Of a stretch of 64,000 bases of DNA, positions 27,572-35,960 are shown one piece after another. Numbering within the stretch: the stretch's first letter is position 1; the number at the start of each line of letters is the position of its first letter. Origin of the DNA: Bradyrhizobium sp. WBAH42 (GTDB lineage Bacteria; Pseudomonadota; Alphaproteobacteria; Rhizobiales; Xanthobacteraceae). The notes beneath the pieces were generated by a model. That model saw only the letters and a program-made list of their open reading frames with translations, was not told the origin of the DNA and did not search any database. The stretch spans positions 4,039,001 to 4,103,000 of the forward strand of contig NZ_CP036533.1 in NCBI RefSeq assembly GCF_024585265.1, written 5' to 3'. The position numbers and the translations under genes were made by a program.

Positions 27572-28789
27572 ATGACGAGACCCGTGACCGAGCCAGTCGA
27601 TGGAGGCGAGAGCGCGGCCATCGATTCGGACGTCGCCATCGTCGGCGGCGGCCTTGCGGGATCGCTTGCGGCGGCCGTGCTGGCGCGGGCAGGGCATCGC
27701 GTCGCGCTCGTCGACAAGCGGGCGGTCTATCCGGACGAGTTCCGGGTCGAGAAGATCGGCGGCCATCAGCTGGAATTGCTCCGCAAGCTCGGCTTCCTCG
27801 ACGCACTCGGAGATGTCGCGTGCCGATATGATCAAGTGCTCAACATCCGCGAGGGCAAGGTGGTCGATGTCAGCGTCGGCCAGGCCTACGGATTTCCCTA
27901 TGCCGATCTCGTCGCCATGGCGCGTCGCCAGATTCCCGATCCCGCCAGTCTGATCGTCGACGAGGTCACGGCGATCGGTCCTAGCGACGACGTCCAGCAT
28001 GTCGAGCTGGCCTCCGGACGGCGCATGAGGGCGCGCCTCGTCGTTCTGGCCACGGGCATGGCGGGAGTCCTGGGCTACAAGCTCGGCATCAGGCGGCGCG
28101 TGCTGGCCGAGCGCCATTCGGTGTCGTTCGGCTTCACGATCGCTCGCAAGGATGGCACCCCGTTCGATTTCGAGGCGCTGACCTGTTACGGCGAACGCAC
28201 GGCGGATGGCATCGACTATCTCAGCCTGTTTCCCGTCCGCGCCGGAATGCGAGCCAATCTCTTCATGTTCCGCGATCCGACCGATCCGATCATGCGCGAG
28301 TTGCGCCGCGAGCCGGAAGCGACAGTCTTGCGTCTGCTGCCGGGGTTGCGGAGCTACCTCGGCGATTTCCGTGTGACCGATCGGGTCCAGAACTGGGTGA
28401 TGGACCTGACCGTCGTCGAGGGGCATCTCCAGCCCGGAATCGTGCTCATCGGCGATGCGTTCCAGACCAATTGTCCCGCGGCCGGAACGGGTGTCGCCCG
28501 CCTGCTGGTGGACGTCGATCGTCTTTGCACCGAATATGTGCCGCAATGGCTCATGACCGCAGGCATGGGCCTGGACAAGATCTCGCAATTCTATGCCGAT
28601 CGCGACAAGATCGCGGCGGATCAGCAGTCGCTGAAGATGGCACGCTTCCGCCAGGCGCTGACCTCGCGCAACGATATCGGCTGGGACGTGCGGCGACGGT
28701 TGCACTTCCTCCGGCGCAGTCTTGCACACCGCGTCGATCAGATGCACCCGGGCTGGCTTGGGCGTGTCCGCGGCGCGTTGCGCGCCTGA
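27572..28789 (+). CDS. FAD-dependent monooxygenase/oxidoreductase (geranylgeranyl-reductase/halogenase-like fold)
   Basis: Flavoprotein of 405 residues. The N-terminal dinucleotide fold is VAIVGGGLAGSLAAAVLARAGHRVALVDK (about residues 24-52), and a second FAD motif is GIVLIGDAFQTNCPAAGTGVARLLVDVDRL near residue 300. The spacing and the absence of a thioredoxin tail fit single-component monooxygenases or FAD-linked reductases rather than phenol hydroxylases. GGAG precedes the ATG; an in-frame GTG lies 15 bases upstream. It sits among polysaccharide genes, but its role there is not evident and its substrate is unknown. Confidence 0.8.
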   Translation: MTRPVTEPVDGGESAAIDSDVAIVGGGLAGSLAAAVLARAGHRVALVDKRAVYPDEFRVEKIGGHQLELLRKLGFLDALGDVACRYDQVLNIREGKVVDVSVGQAYGFPYADLVAMARRQIPDPASLIVDEVTAIGPSDDVQHVELASGRRMRARLVVLATGMAGVLGYKLGIRRRVLAERHSVSFGFTIARKDGTPFDFEALTCYGERTADGIDYLSLFPVRAGMRANLFMFRDPTDPIMRELRREPEATVLRLLPGLRSYLGDFRVTDRVQNWVMDLTVVEGHLQPGIVLIGDAFQTNCPAAGTGVARLLVDVDRLCTEYVPQWLMTAGMGLDKISQFYADRDKIAADQQSLKMARFRQALTSRNDIGWDVRRRLHFLRRSLAHRVDQMHPGWLGRVRGALRA

Positions 28790-28808
28790 GCTCTAGGGCC
28801 CCCGTCCG

Positions 28809-29945
28809 TCAGCGCGTCGGCCTCGGAGTGTGGGCAGGCTGAACCTTCAGATCCGAGAGCCGCTTGGCCGCCAGCTTGAGCCAGGGCGCCTGCTTCAGCC
28901 CGAAGAGCGCGATGGCGCCTACGGCGCTGCCAGCCTGCGTGACCTCCCACACCGGCGAAGGCTGTGCGCCGAACGATTTCTTGTATGGCTCGTCGCCGAT
29001 GGTGAAGTCGAGCATCTGATCTCCGCGCTCGATACAATCCCGCGCCACCTGTTCGAACATCAGCGCGCCGATGGACTGGCTCTTGTAACCGGCAATGTCG
29101 AAGGCGCTCATGATGACGAGGAAGCTGCCGCGGTGGCACAATCCGAGCACGGCGGCGATCACTTCGCCGTCCATCTTCATGGCATAGAGGCGGACGAAGG
29201 AGCCGAGGCCGCGAAGGGCGACGTCGGAATAGAAGCCGTAATATTCGGGACGCTGCAGCAGGTCTCCGTCGCCTTGTGCGTGAAAGCGCGGGCCGCGAAA
29301 CTTCCTCATCACGTCCATCGCCTCGAGCACGGCGGCGCTGTCGCCGCAGCATGCGAAGCTCAGCGCCCCCTTCTTCTGCAGCTGACGAGACTTCTTTGCG
29401 AGCTCCTTCTGGTAGGAGCGATCCATCGCGCTGGCCCGCCATTGCTCGTACGGCGCGACCAGAACCGTGGCGTAGGCATTGGTGTTCATCGAGACGCGGC
29501 GGGACGTGGCAAGGAGGTCTTCGATCGGAAGCCGTCCGTCGGGCAGCTTGGCCATTCGGAGCAGATCGAAGGGGCGGACAAGGCGGCGAATCTGCGCGCA
29601 TGCAGCCGCATCCTGGAGCAATCGTGAGAACACGTCCGGGCTGCAAACCGGTGCCAGATAGTCGGAAACGCGGAGGTCGGCGAACTCGACGGTTCGTATC
29701 GGACCGCGTCGGATCCGAAGCAGGGGCAGCACCATGGCAAGGGCGCCGGTGTCGCGGTGGCGCACCACGACGACCAGAGCTGTTGCGCCCGCTTCCGGCG
29801 CGAGCCTGGCGTAGAGGCTCTGCAACCAGACCGGATGCTGGAACGCAGTGGCAGCCGAGCGATCGAATAGCTCGGCGTAGTCCGGAGACAGAAAGTCGAA
29901 CGACGGCTCGATGGCGATGTCGAAGGTGTTGCTGAGCTTATTCAT
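28809..29945 (-). CDS. GNAT-fold acyltransferase, BcsL/CelD (BioF2-like) family
   Basis: Protein of 378 residues with the tandem GNAT fold of the CelD/BcsL family. The second domain (about residues 175-320) contains ALSFACCGDSAAVLEAMDVM, the acetyl-CoA region VIAAVLGLCHRGSFLVIMSAFD, and YKSQSIGALMFEQVARDCIERG, ending DFTIGDEPYKKSFGA. This last motif is diagnostic. Family members are linked to cellulose and other exopolysaccharide loci and are presumed to acylate sugars or lipids. The ATG at 29945 is preferred to the TTG two codons upstream. It is convergent with the flavoprotein gene, with a gap of 19 bases. Confidence 0.87.
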   Translation of the reverse strand: MNKLSNTFDIAIEPSFDFLSPDYAELFDRSAATAFQHPVWLQSLYARLAPEAGATALVVVVRHRDTGALAMVLPLLRIRRGPIRTVEFADLRVSDYLAPVCSPDVFSRLLQDAAACAQIRRLVRPFDLLRMAKLPDGRLPIEDLLATSRRVSMNTNAYATVLVAPYEQWRASAMDRSYQKELAKKSRQLQKKGALSFACCGDSAAVLEAMDVMRKFRGPRFHAQGDGDLLQRPEYYGFYSDVALRGLGSFVRLYAMKMDGEVIAAVLGLCHRGSFLVIMSAFDIAGYKSQSIGALMFEQVARDCIERGDQMLDFTIGDEPYKKSFGAQPSPVWEVTQAGSAVGAIALFGLKQAPWLKLAAKRLSDLKVQPAHTPRPTR

Positions 29946-30261
29946 GAGCAATCAAGAAAACCGGGTCATTCGCGAGCGTTGCTCGAACCGTAGCTGCGCT
30001 TATAGCAAGGGCGTTACAGGTCAGACACCGGTATCGTGCGATTTGCGCCAATGCGTTCAACCATGCTGGTATGGTTACCAATTCTTAAATGCCGGAGGTG
30101 GATATGGCGCGCGGGGAGCGCCTCGCGCGGCGCCATCGTCCCCGCAGCAGAGGGCAGCGATCTCTGATCCTCAGCTGCAGGAAAGCAAGGTTCGCAAGGA
30201 CGGGCTCGCGCGCCCCGCTCCCATCCTCGCGTCGATCGGGCTCAAGCGCCAGTGAGGCTGC
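29946..30261. other. 316-base intergenic region with an 18-base dyad
   Basis: No gene is supported here. The open frames across it have a skewed, proline/arginine-rich composition and no ribosome site. The perfect dyad AACCAT-N6-ATGGTT spans 30059-30076, about 115 bases upstream of the acyltransferase start, and is followed by TAAATG. It may be an operator, but nothing else supports that. Confidence 0.45.
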
Positions 30262-30384
30262 TCAGAGGCGCACCCCGGTGGTCGCAAACGCCTGCGCGGC
30301 GGGCTCCTGCATGCGATTGAGGACCACCATCCCGGCAAGCGCGATCACGACGGCCGCGACGCAGCCAAGCAAAAAAGCCTTCAT
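30262..30384 (-). CDS. Small single-span membrane protein, 40 residues
   Basis: Short gene with a strong ribosome site (GGAGG 6 bases before the ATG). The product starts MKAFLLGCVAAVVIALAG, followed by MVVLNRMQEPAAQAFATTGVRL. One hydrophobic segment (residues 3-22) is followed by a short periplasmic-type tail ending RL. There is no lipobox. The layout resembles the many small, stand-alone inner-membrane proteins of rhizobia. Function unknown. It is isolated on the minus strand and divergent from the secreted protein gene at 30567. Confidence 0.6.
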   Translation of the reverse strand: MKAFLLGCVAAVVIALAGMVVLNRMQEPAAQAFATTGVRL

Positions 30385-30566
30385 CCTCAGCCTCCCTCGA
30401 TTGGACCAGGCCATCTATACGACAGGGCTTGCGGCGAGCAAGCCGGTCGCGGCGATCGCCGTTCGAGCGGAGGATTCCGCGAGCTCGCTGTTGCGCTGCA
30501 CGATTCGGAACGGATGCAGGTCTTGCAAGTTCTCTGCAAGCCTGGTGAGCGCATCGGAGGCCTTGC

Positions 30567-30827
30567 GTGAAGTTACCGAGAACGATCCTGTGCTTCGCAG
30601 CACTTTGTTTTGTCGAGGGTGCGCTGGCCCAGCCCGCCCAAACCAACTCGCCGGCGACGCAAACGCCTCCCGAAGACAAGGGCCAGCTCCAGCCGCAAGG
30701 TTGGACAGGCCCGATCAATACCGGTTCGGGTGGTGCGCCGCCCGAAAGTCCCCAGGGCCAGAGCCCGCCTGGAATGCAGGCTGCGCCGGAGGGCTCGTCC
30801 AAGACCACGACGGCACCGGCCAAGTAG
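30567..30827 (+). CDS. Small secreted proline/glutamine-rich protein
   Basis: Product of 86 residues starting at GTG. A clean signal peptide (MKLPRTILCFAALCFVEGALA) precedes a mature 65-residue chain rich in Pro, Gln, Gly and Ser, without cysteine and probably disordered. A possible weak EcfG-type promoter lies upstream: GGAAC at 30507-30511 and AGTT at 30528-30531, spacing 16, one mismatch in the -10. No function can be assigned. The alternative is a non-functional frame, but the signal peptide argues against that. Confidence 0.65.
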   Translation: MKLPRTILCFAALCFVEGALAQPAQTNSPATQTPPEDKGQLQPQGWTGPINTGSGGAPPESPQGQSPPGMQAAPEGSSKTTTAPAK

Positions 30828-30901
30828 CCCGTTTCAGGATATTCATTTCCGGTGCCTCTTCTGGCAATCTCGAAAGGGTGAATGTCAGCAGGCGGCCAGG
30901 A

Positions 30902-32191
30902 ATGAACAGATCATCTCTGTGCACGAAGGTGGCCGCAGTGCTGTGGGCCCTCTTTGCCGCATCGTCGGTGCAGGCCGACATGGTCGGACACGGCGGCCCG
31001 ATACGGGCTCTCGCCCTTTCGCCCGATGGCGGCAGCCTTCTGTCCGGCAGCTTCGACACGGCGGTGATCCGCTGGTCGCTCAAGACGGATAGCGCCGAGC
31101 AAGTGCTGCGGTTTCATGCCGATGGCGTCAATGCCGTCGCGTTTCTCAAAGACGGCCGCATGATCACGGCCGGTGCCGATGCGCGCATTGCGGTATGGAC
31201 GGCGGGGCGGCCGGAGCCGGACCGGGTGCTGGAGGGACATGTCGCACCCCTCGCGGCGCTCGCGGTATCGCCCGATGGGACGCTTGTCGCATCGGCGTCA
31301 TGGGACCGGACGGTGCGGCTCTGGTCGCTGTCGGACGGCACATCCCGCGTGCTCGAAGGGCATACGCAGAACGTCAACGGCGTCGCTTTCCTGCCCGACG
31401 GCAGGCCCGTCAGCGTCGGCTACGATCTTGCACTGCGCATCTGGCGTTTGCCGGATGGCCAGCCTGACATCGTGACGTTGCCGGCGCCGCTGAACGCGGT
31501 GGCTGTCGCGTCGGATGGTGAAATCGTCACAGGCGCCGTCGATGGCAAGCTGCGCATGCTGACTGCGGACGGCAAGGTCAGCGGCGAGGTCGTGGCCGGT
31601 CCGACACCGGTGGTGGCCTTGGCCATGTCGACGGACGGCGCGCTGATCGCTGCGGCCGGCATCGGCGGCACAGTGGCGATCATCGATCGCAAGTCGCGCA
31701 AGCTGCTGCGCACGCTGGTTGGGCCCGGGCTGCCGGTGTGGGCGGTCGCCTTCCTTCCCGATCGCGAGACACTGATGACGGGTGGTGCGGACGGCAGGAT
31801 CAGGCGCTGGAATGCGCGCACCGGCGATCCCATCGGTTCAAGTCTGATCGGCACACCGGCCGATCCGCTCGCCGCCTACGCCGGAGATCATGGCGCCGAT
31901 GTGTTTCGGGCGTGTGTTGCCTGCCACACGCTCTCGGACAAGGAGGTCCAGCGTGCGGGTCCCACGCTTGCGGGACTCTACGGCCGCAAGATTGCTTCGC
32001 TGCCGGGATATCGCTTCTCCGATGCGCTGAAGACGATGGACATCGTCTGGACGCCGGAAACCGTCGCGAAATTGTTCGAAATCGGGCCGAATGCCTACAC
32101 CCCCGGCACGAAGATGCCGGAGCAGCGCATCGGCTCGGCCGAGGACCGACGCGCGCTGACCGAGTTTCTGGGCCGCGCGACCTCGCGCTAA
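30902..32191 (+). CDS. WD40-repeat protein with C-terminal cytochrome c domain
   Basis: Exported protein of 429 residues. A signal peptide (MNRSSLCTKVAAVLWALFAASSVQA) precedes about seven WD40-like blades (GHGGPIRALALSPDGGSLLSGSFDTAVIRWSL and similar, residues 28-320). A class I cytochrome c domain follows, with the haem motif CVACH near residue 340, GPTLAGLYGRK, and the Met ligand in PGTKMPEQ. A periplasmic electron carrier on a protein-binding propeller is implied. The frame runs open far upstream of 30902, but only from this ATG is there a signal peptide. The partner is unknown; the respiratory genes nearby are suggestive only. Confidence 0.88.
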   Translation: MNRSSLCTKVAAVLWALFAASSVQADMVGHGGPIRALALSPDGGSLLSGSFDTAVIRWSLKTDSAEQVLRFHADGVNAVAFLKDGRMITAGADARIAVWTAGRPEPDRVLEGHVAPLAALAVSPDGTLVASASWDRTVRLWSLSDGTSRVLEGHTQNVNGVAFLPDGRPVSVGYDLALRIWRLPDGQPDIVTLPAPLNAVAVASDGEIVTGAVDGKLRMLTADGKVSGEVVAGPTPVVALAMSTDGALIAAAGIGGTVAIIDRKSRKLLRTLVGPGLPVWAVAFLPDRETLMTGGADGRIRRWNARTGDPIGSSLIGTPADPLAAYAGDHGADVFRACVACHTLSDKEVQRAGPTLAGLYGRKIASLPGYRFSDALKTMDIVWTPETVAKLFEIGPNAYTPGTKMPEQRIGSAEDRRALTEFLGRATSR

Positions 32192-32198
32192 CATCCGC

Positions 32199-32498
32199 TC
32201 AGATCGAGTCCCAATTGTCCATCGGGAAATCCCTCATTTCCGGATGCGCCTTGAGGATCTGAATGACGTCGATCGTGGGGTGTTCCCTGAGCGCTTCCGC
32301 CACGCAATGGTTGACGTATTTGCGGCGCGACAGCCACGCGATCTTCTTGCCCTTGGCTTCGGCCTTGCATGCGACGATCGCCTGCTTCACGGCCACTTTC
32401 TGCGCCTTGGTCAGCGGAGGCGCGGCAGCTTCGGCCGCTCCGCCGGCGATGGCGATGAAGATCATGGACGTCGACAGAGCTGTGATCAAACGAGACAT
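32199..32498 (-). CDS. Small secreted protein of unknown function
   Basis: Product of 99 residues starting at ATG 32498 with a signal peptide (MSRLITALSTSMIFIAIAGGAAEA). The mature part has a helical look (LTKAQKVAVKQAIVACKAEAKGKKIAWLSRRKYVNHCVAEALREHP), with two cysteines that could form a disulfide. The open frame continues upstream to 32582 but lacks the export signal at its start. It is convergent with the WD40-cytochrome gene, 7 bases away. I do not recognise a domain. Confidence 0.7.
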   Translation of the reverse strand: MSRLITALSTSMIFIAIAGGAAEAAAPPLTKAQKVAVKQAIVACKAEAKGKKIAWLSRRKYVNHCVAEALREHPTIDVIQILKAHPEMRDFPMDNWDSI

Positions 32499-32547
32499 GG
32501 TGATGCTTCCTGGTTTCCGACCCTGCGAAGATGTCTGTTCGTCTTGT

Positions 32548-34584
32548 TTAGTCCTTGCCGTTGCGTTCGCGGAGATAATCATCCGTCGTTCGCGGCGGCG
32601 TTCGTTCCGGAACGCCCTTGAACGGATCGAATTGCTGTTCGCTCATGACCACGACGCGGCAATCTGCGCACATCCTGAGCGCCTCGATCCGCTTGTCGCC
32701 GGCCGGGTACATCCAGTGCCGGCCTTCGAGCTTGGCCGCGATGCGGTCGATCGTGCTCTTGACGCCGAAGGGCGTGCCGCAGCGGACACAGAGCGCGGGC
32801 TCCTCTTCCTTGATGACAGCGGCGGGCGCGCGCGCCGCGCGGAAATCGATCTGCGGCTTGAGGCTGATGACCTTTTCCGGACAGGTGCTCTGGCACAGGC
32901 CGCACTGCACGCAGGCGTCCTCGATGAATTTCAGCACCGGCCGCTCGGGATCGTCGCGCAGTGCGCCGGTCGGGCAGGCCGAGACGCAGGAGAGGCACAG
33001 CGTGCAGCCATCGGTGTCGACGGCAATTGCGCCAACCGGCGCACCTTGCGGCAGCGCGATGACGTCGACCGGCTGCGGCGCCAGCCGATGCAGCTCGCTC
33101 AGGGCGAACCGCAAGAGATCGCGCCGCTTGCCGACGGTCTTGAAGGTTGCCGGCGTCGCGACCGCAGTGAGCGCGCCGATATCGGTCAAATGCTGGCCGA
33201 GCGCGTCGGGATCGTCGGTTTCGACGGTCGCGATGCGAACGCCCGCAAATCCAAGGCCGCCGAGGATCGCATCCGCCATCGCGATCGTCTGCGTCAATCC
33301 GGTCACGTCGTGGCGCGGCTTGCCACGGAGCAGGAAGCGCACGGCGGAGACGCCATAGGCGAAGGCGCCGACGATCGCCTCCAGCCCGACCTGCGTGAGC
33401 TCGTTGACGGCAAAGGGAAGCACGTTTGCCGGCAGGCCGTCGCCATGCCGCGCGAGTGCGTCGATCAGCGGCGTGCCGTGTGGGCTGTCATGAAAGAGCA
33501 GCACCGCATCCGCGCCACCGGCCTCGCGATAGGCGAGCAGCATCGCGCGAAGTCTCTGGAGCTGCGTATCGGCGGGCGGCAGCGCGTAGGAGACCGCGCT
33601 GGTTGGGCAGGCCGCCGCGCATTGGCCGCAGCCCGCGCAGATGTTCGGATCGATGGCGACATGATCGCCGACCGGCGTGATCGCCCCGGTCGGGCAAAGA
33701 TCGAGACAGCGATGGCAGCCCGTGCGCTTCGAGCGCGAATGGGCGCAAAGCGCAGGCACAACCTCGACATATCTGGGCTTGTCGAAGCTGCCGACGAGAT
33801 CGCGCGCGGTCAGCACGGCGCGCAGCACCGCGGCGGGATCTTTCGCGTCGCCGCGGAGATAGCCGTCGCGCAGGTCGTGGGCGGGAAACAGTGGCGGACC
33901 GCCGGAAAGATCGAGCACGATATCGCAGCGCGAGGTGACGCCGCTTCGCGGCGGTTCGAATACGAAGCGATCGCGCGAGGAGGGGCGGGGACGCGCATAG
34001 TCGTCGATTGCAAGCTCGAACGCGCCGAAATGTCCCTTCGCGGAGCGGATCGTGCCCTTCACGATCGGGAACACCGTTGCCGCCGGCGGAACTGTGTCAT
34101 CGAGCTGCTTCAGCATCACCGTGACGTCGAGGTGATCGGCAAGCAGGCGGCCGGCCTCGATCGCGGCCTCATCGCGCCCGTAGATCAGGATGACGCCCTC
34201 GCTCGACAAGGTGACGAGCGGATAGTCCGGGGCGGGGATGGCGGCGGATGCGAGCAGGGCCGCCATTTTTGGCCCGGCGCGCGCGCCGCCGCGCGACCAG
34301 CCGGCGGTTTCGCGGATATTGACGAAGCTGATCGCGTCAGGCCGCTCGCCGGCCTCCTCCGAAAACTGCGCTGCCTGCTGCGTGCAGGCGACCGTCAACA
34401 CGCCTTCTGTCGCGGCCATCTTGCGGAATGATTCGAGCTCCGCTCCGCAGAGGTGGCGAAAGCTCTTGACCTCACAATTCGGGCATCCGCGCCGGATCGC
34501 AGCCACGTCGAGGGGCATCGTGTCTTCGCACGAACAGATCAGGACGGTCTTCGACGGCTGCTCCAGGTTAAACCCTCCGCCCAT
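32548..34584 (-). CDS. Poly-[4Fe-4S] ferredoxin protein of the formate dehydrogenase locus
   Basis: Cytoplasmic iron-sulfur protein of 678 residues. The N-terminal region has CSCEDTMPLD and conserved cysteines. Two 2x[4Fe-4S] ferredoxin pairs follow: CHRCLDLCPTGAI with CAGCGQCAAACP (about residues 290-330), and CTLCLSCVSACPTGAL with CVQCGLCQSTCP (about 520-565). A C-terminal zinc-ribbon-like pair is CVRCGTPF and CADC (near 600-635). It is divergent from the accessory operon at 34669 and in alphaproteobacteria accompanies respiratory formate dehydrogenase genes. A role in electron transfer or cofactor assembly is likely but unproven. Confidence 0.88.
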   Translation of the reverse strand: MGGGFNLEQPSKTVLICSCEDTMPLDVAAIRRGCPNCEVKSFRHLCGAELESFRKMAATEGVLTVACTQQAAQFSEEAGERPDAISFVNIRETAGWSRGGARAGPKMAALLASAAIPAPDYPLVTLSSEGVILIYGRDEAAIEAGRLLADHLDVTVMLKQLDDTVPPAATVFPIVKGTIRSAKGHFGAFELAIDDYARPRPSSRDRFVFEPPRSGVTSRCDIVLDLSGGPPLFPAHDLRDGYLRGDAKDPAAVLRAVLTARDLVGSFDKPRYVEVVPALCAHSRSKRTGCHRCLDLCPTGAITPVGDHVAIDPNICAGCGQCAAACPTSAVSYALPPADTQLQRLRAMLLAYREAGGADAVLLFHDSPHGTPLIDALARHGDGLPANVLPFAVNELTQVGLEAIVGAFAYGVSAVRFLLRGKPRHDVTGLTQTIAMADAILGGLGFAGVRIATVETDDPDALGQHLTDIGALTAVATPATFKTVGKRRDLLRFALSELHRLAPQPVDVIALPQGAPVGAIAVDTDGCTLCLSCVSACPTGALRDDPERPVLKFIEDACVQCGLCQSTCPEKVISLKPQIDFRAARAPAAVIKEEEPALCVRCGTPFGVKSTIDRIAAKLEGRHWMYPAGDKRIEALRMCADCRVVVMSEQQFDPFKGVPERTPPRTTDDYLRERNGKD

Positions 34585-34734
34585 TCGGACGCCGACGACG
34601 GACTCGCGCCGGCCCTTCGCCTCGTATAGACATTATCCATCGGGAAGAAAAGGAAAGCGGAGGACGGCCTGCCGTCGATCCCACTGAGCCATGTTTCCGC
34701 GGCGGAACCGATCCACCTGCCGCCGCCTTTCACA

Positions 34735-35424
34735 TTGGTGCGGTTGCGCGAGAGCGGCGACGCTTTTGCCCATGCATGCCGCATCGCAACGGAGAGGGGC
34801 GCCGGAACGCTCGTCTATGTCGGCCGCTTTGACCTCGCCGAGTTCGCCGTGGTGCTCGAGCCGGCCGAGCCGTTGCGCGGCGCGCGGCGCGCGTTCTACG
34901 CCGGCATGGTCGCGCTCACGGATGCGCTTCGCGCCTACGCGCCGCCGAGCAAGCCGATCACGATCGGCTGGCCGGATGCGGTCAGGATCGACGGGGGGCT
35001 GGTCGGCGGCGGACGGTTGGGCTGGCTTTCCGGAGCTGACGAGGACGCGCCGCCGCCCTGGCTGGTGTTCGGCGCCATGATACGAACGGTTGCCATGAAC
35101 GATGATGATCCAGGCGTCCACCCGCTGGCCTCGGCGCTCGACCAGGAAGGCTTTGGCGAGGCGGGCGCAGCGCAGATCACCGAGAGCTTCGCCCGGCACC
35201 TGATGCTGGCGCTGGACGGCTGGCGGGTCGACGGCTTTGACAGTGTCGCGCGCGACTATCTCACGCGGATGCCGCGTGAAAGGCAGACTATGCAGCGCAT
35301 CGATGATCGCGGCGACCTCCTGACGCGCCGCATCGGGACGGAGAGGATCGAACGGAGCGACCTCGTCCGGGCGCTCGCGGCCCCGTCCTGGCTCGATCCG
35401 GCCCTCGGAGGACCGCGCCTGTGA
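34735..35424 (+). CDS. Biotin/lipoate protein ligase-like protein (formate dehydrogenase locus)
   Basis: Protein of at least 229 residues with a biotin/lipoate ligase A-like fold and a C-terminal DUF4444-type region. The segment starting LRESGDAFAHACRIA and the motifs AGTLVYVGRFDLAEFAVVLEP, KPITIGWPDAVRIDGG and GGRLGWLSG resemble the ligase core, but the classic biotin-AMP motif GRGRxGR is absent, so activity may be lost. TTG 34735 is the first conventional start. Family-like sequence continues in frame upstream, and a CTG at 34669 has GGAGG 5 bases before it, so the true protein may be about 22 residues longer. It heads the five-gene accessory operon. Confidence 0.78.
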   Translation: MVRLRESGDAFAHACRIATERGAGTLVYVGRFDLAEFAVVLEPAEPLRGARRAFYAGMVALTDALRAYAPPSKPITIGWPDAVRIDGGLVGGGRLGWLSGADEDAPPPWLVFGAMIRTVAMNDDDPGVHPLASALDQEGFGEAGAAQITESFARHLMLALDGWRVDGFDSVARDYLTRMPRERQTMQRIDDRGDLLTRRIGTERIERSDLVRALAAPSWLDPALGGPRL

Positions 35425-35960
35425 AGCTCCTGCGTACCATCGCGCTCGATCCCTCCGACACCTTCGTGTTCGACGTGGCGGCAGAGCCGGGCGAATGGGC
35501 CGTCTCCGGCGCTTTCCGCTTCTGGGATTGCGATGGCGCGAAGCTCGAGGGCAAGGCACGCGCGGCGTTTCGCGGCGGTTTCCTCGGGGTGCAATCCTGG
35601 GGCTGGTCGACGTTGGCGCAGATCGTTCCGGCGACGGCAGACGATTACCACGGCCTGGTCGATCTCCTGGCGAGGCAACTCGTCGATCGTTTCGGCGCGC
35701 CGGACATGGCGGCGGCGAAAACGGCCGCGGAAGAGGAGGTCGCTTTCGCGCAGTCGCTCTGCAGCCATCCCATCAGCTCGCTTATTGCAGTGCACCGCAC
35801 GTCAAGCGACGGTGAGGTCCGCGAGTCGTTCCGCCGGCTGCAGCTCCGGGAGGGGCAGGGGCATAGCAAGGCGTTCTCGTTCATGGAGATGGAGGACGAC
35901 GTCCAGCCGGACGGCGATCTCAAGCTTGCGGATCTGGGCCGGGAGCCGACCGACAGATGA
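35421..35960 (+). CDS. DUF6505-type conserved protein
   Basis: Protein of 179 residues with a GTG start overlapping the previous stop (GTGA). The N-terminal half is beta-rich (FDVAAEPGEWAVSGAFRFWD, FRGGFLGVQSWGWSTLAQIV) and the C-terminal half helical (DDYHGLVDLLARQLVDRFG, AAEEEVAFAQSLCSH). No signal peptide or metal motif. Related proteins occur beside formate dehydrogenase genes in Bradyrhizobium and relatives. Their role is unknown; help with maturation or cofactor insertion is an inference from synteny. Confidence 0.78.
   Translation: MKLLRTIALDPSDTFVFDVAAEPGEWAVSGAFRFWDCDGAKLEGKARAAFRGGFLGVQSWGWSTLAQIVPATADDYHGLVDLLARQLVDRFGAPDMAAAKTAAEEEVAFAQSLCSHPISSLIAVHRTSSDGEVRESFRRLQLREGQGHSKAFSFMEMEDDVQPDGDLKLADLGREPTDR

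Noticed and set aside
27210..27831. Overlapping frames on both strands in the gap upstream of the flavoprotein gene
   Set aside because: They run into the 27572 gene in the wrong frame and have no recognisable start signal or domain.
29911..30255. 114-codon plus-strand frame in the gap before 30262
   Set aside because: It begins inside the acyltransferase gene on the other strand, has no ribosome site and shows no domain.
30089..30901. Long N-terminal extension of the WD40-cytochrome protein
   Set aside because: The frame is open but crosses another gene and intergenic DNA. The signal peptide at 30902 marks the real start.
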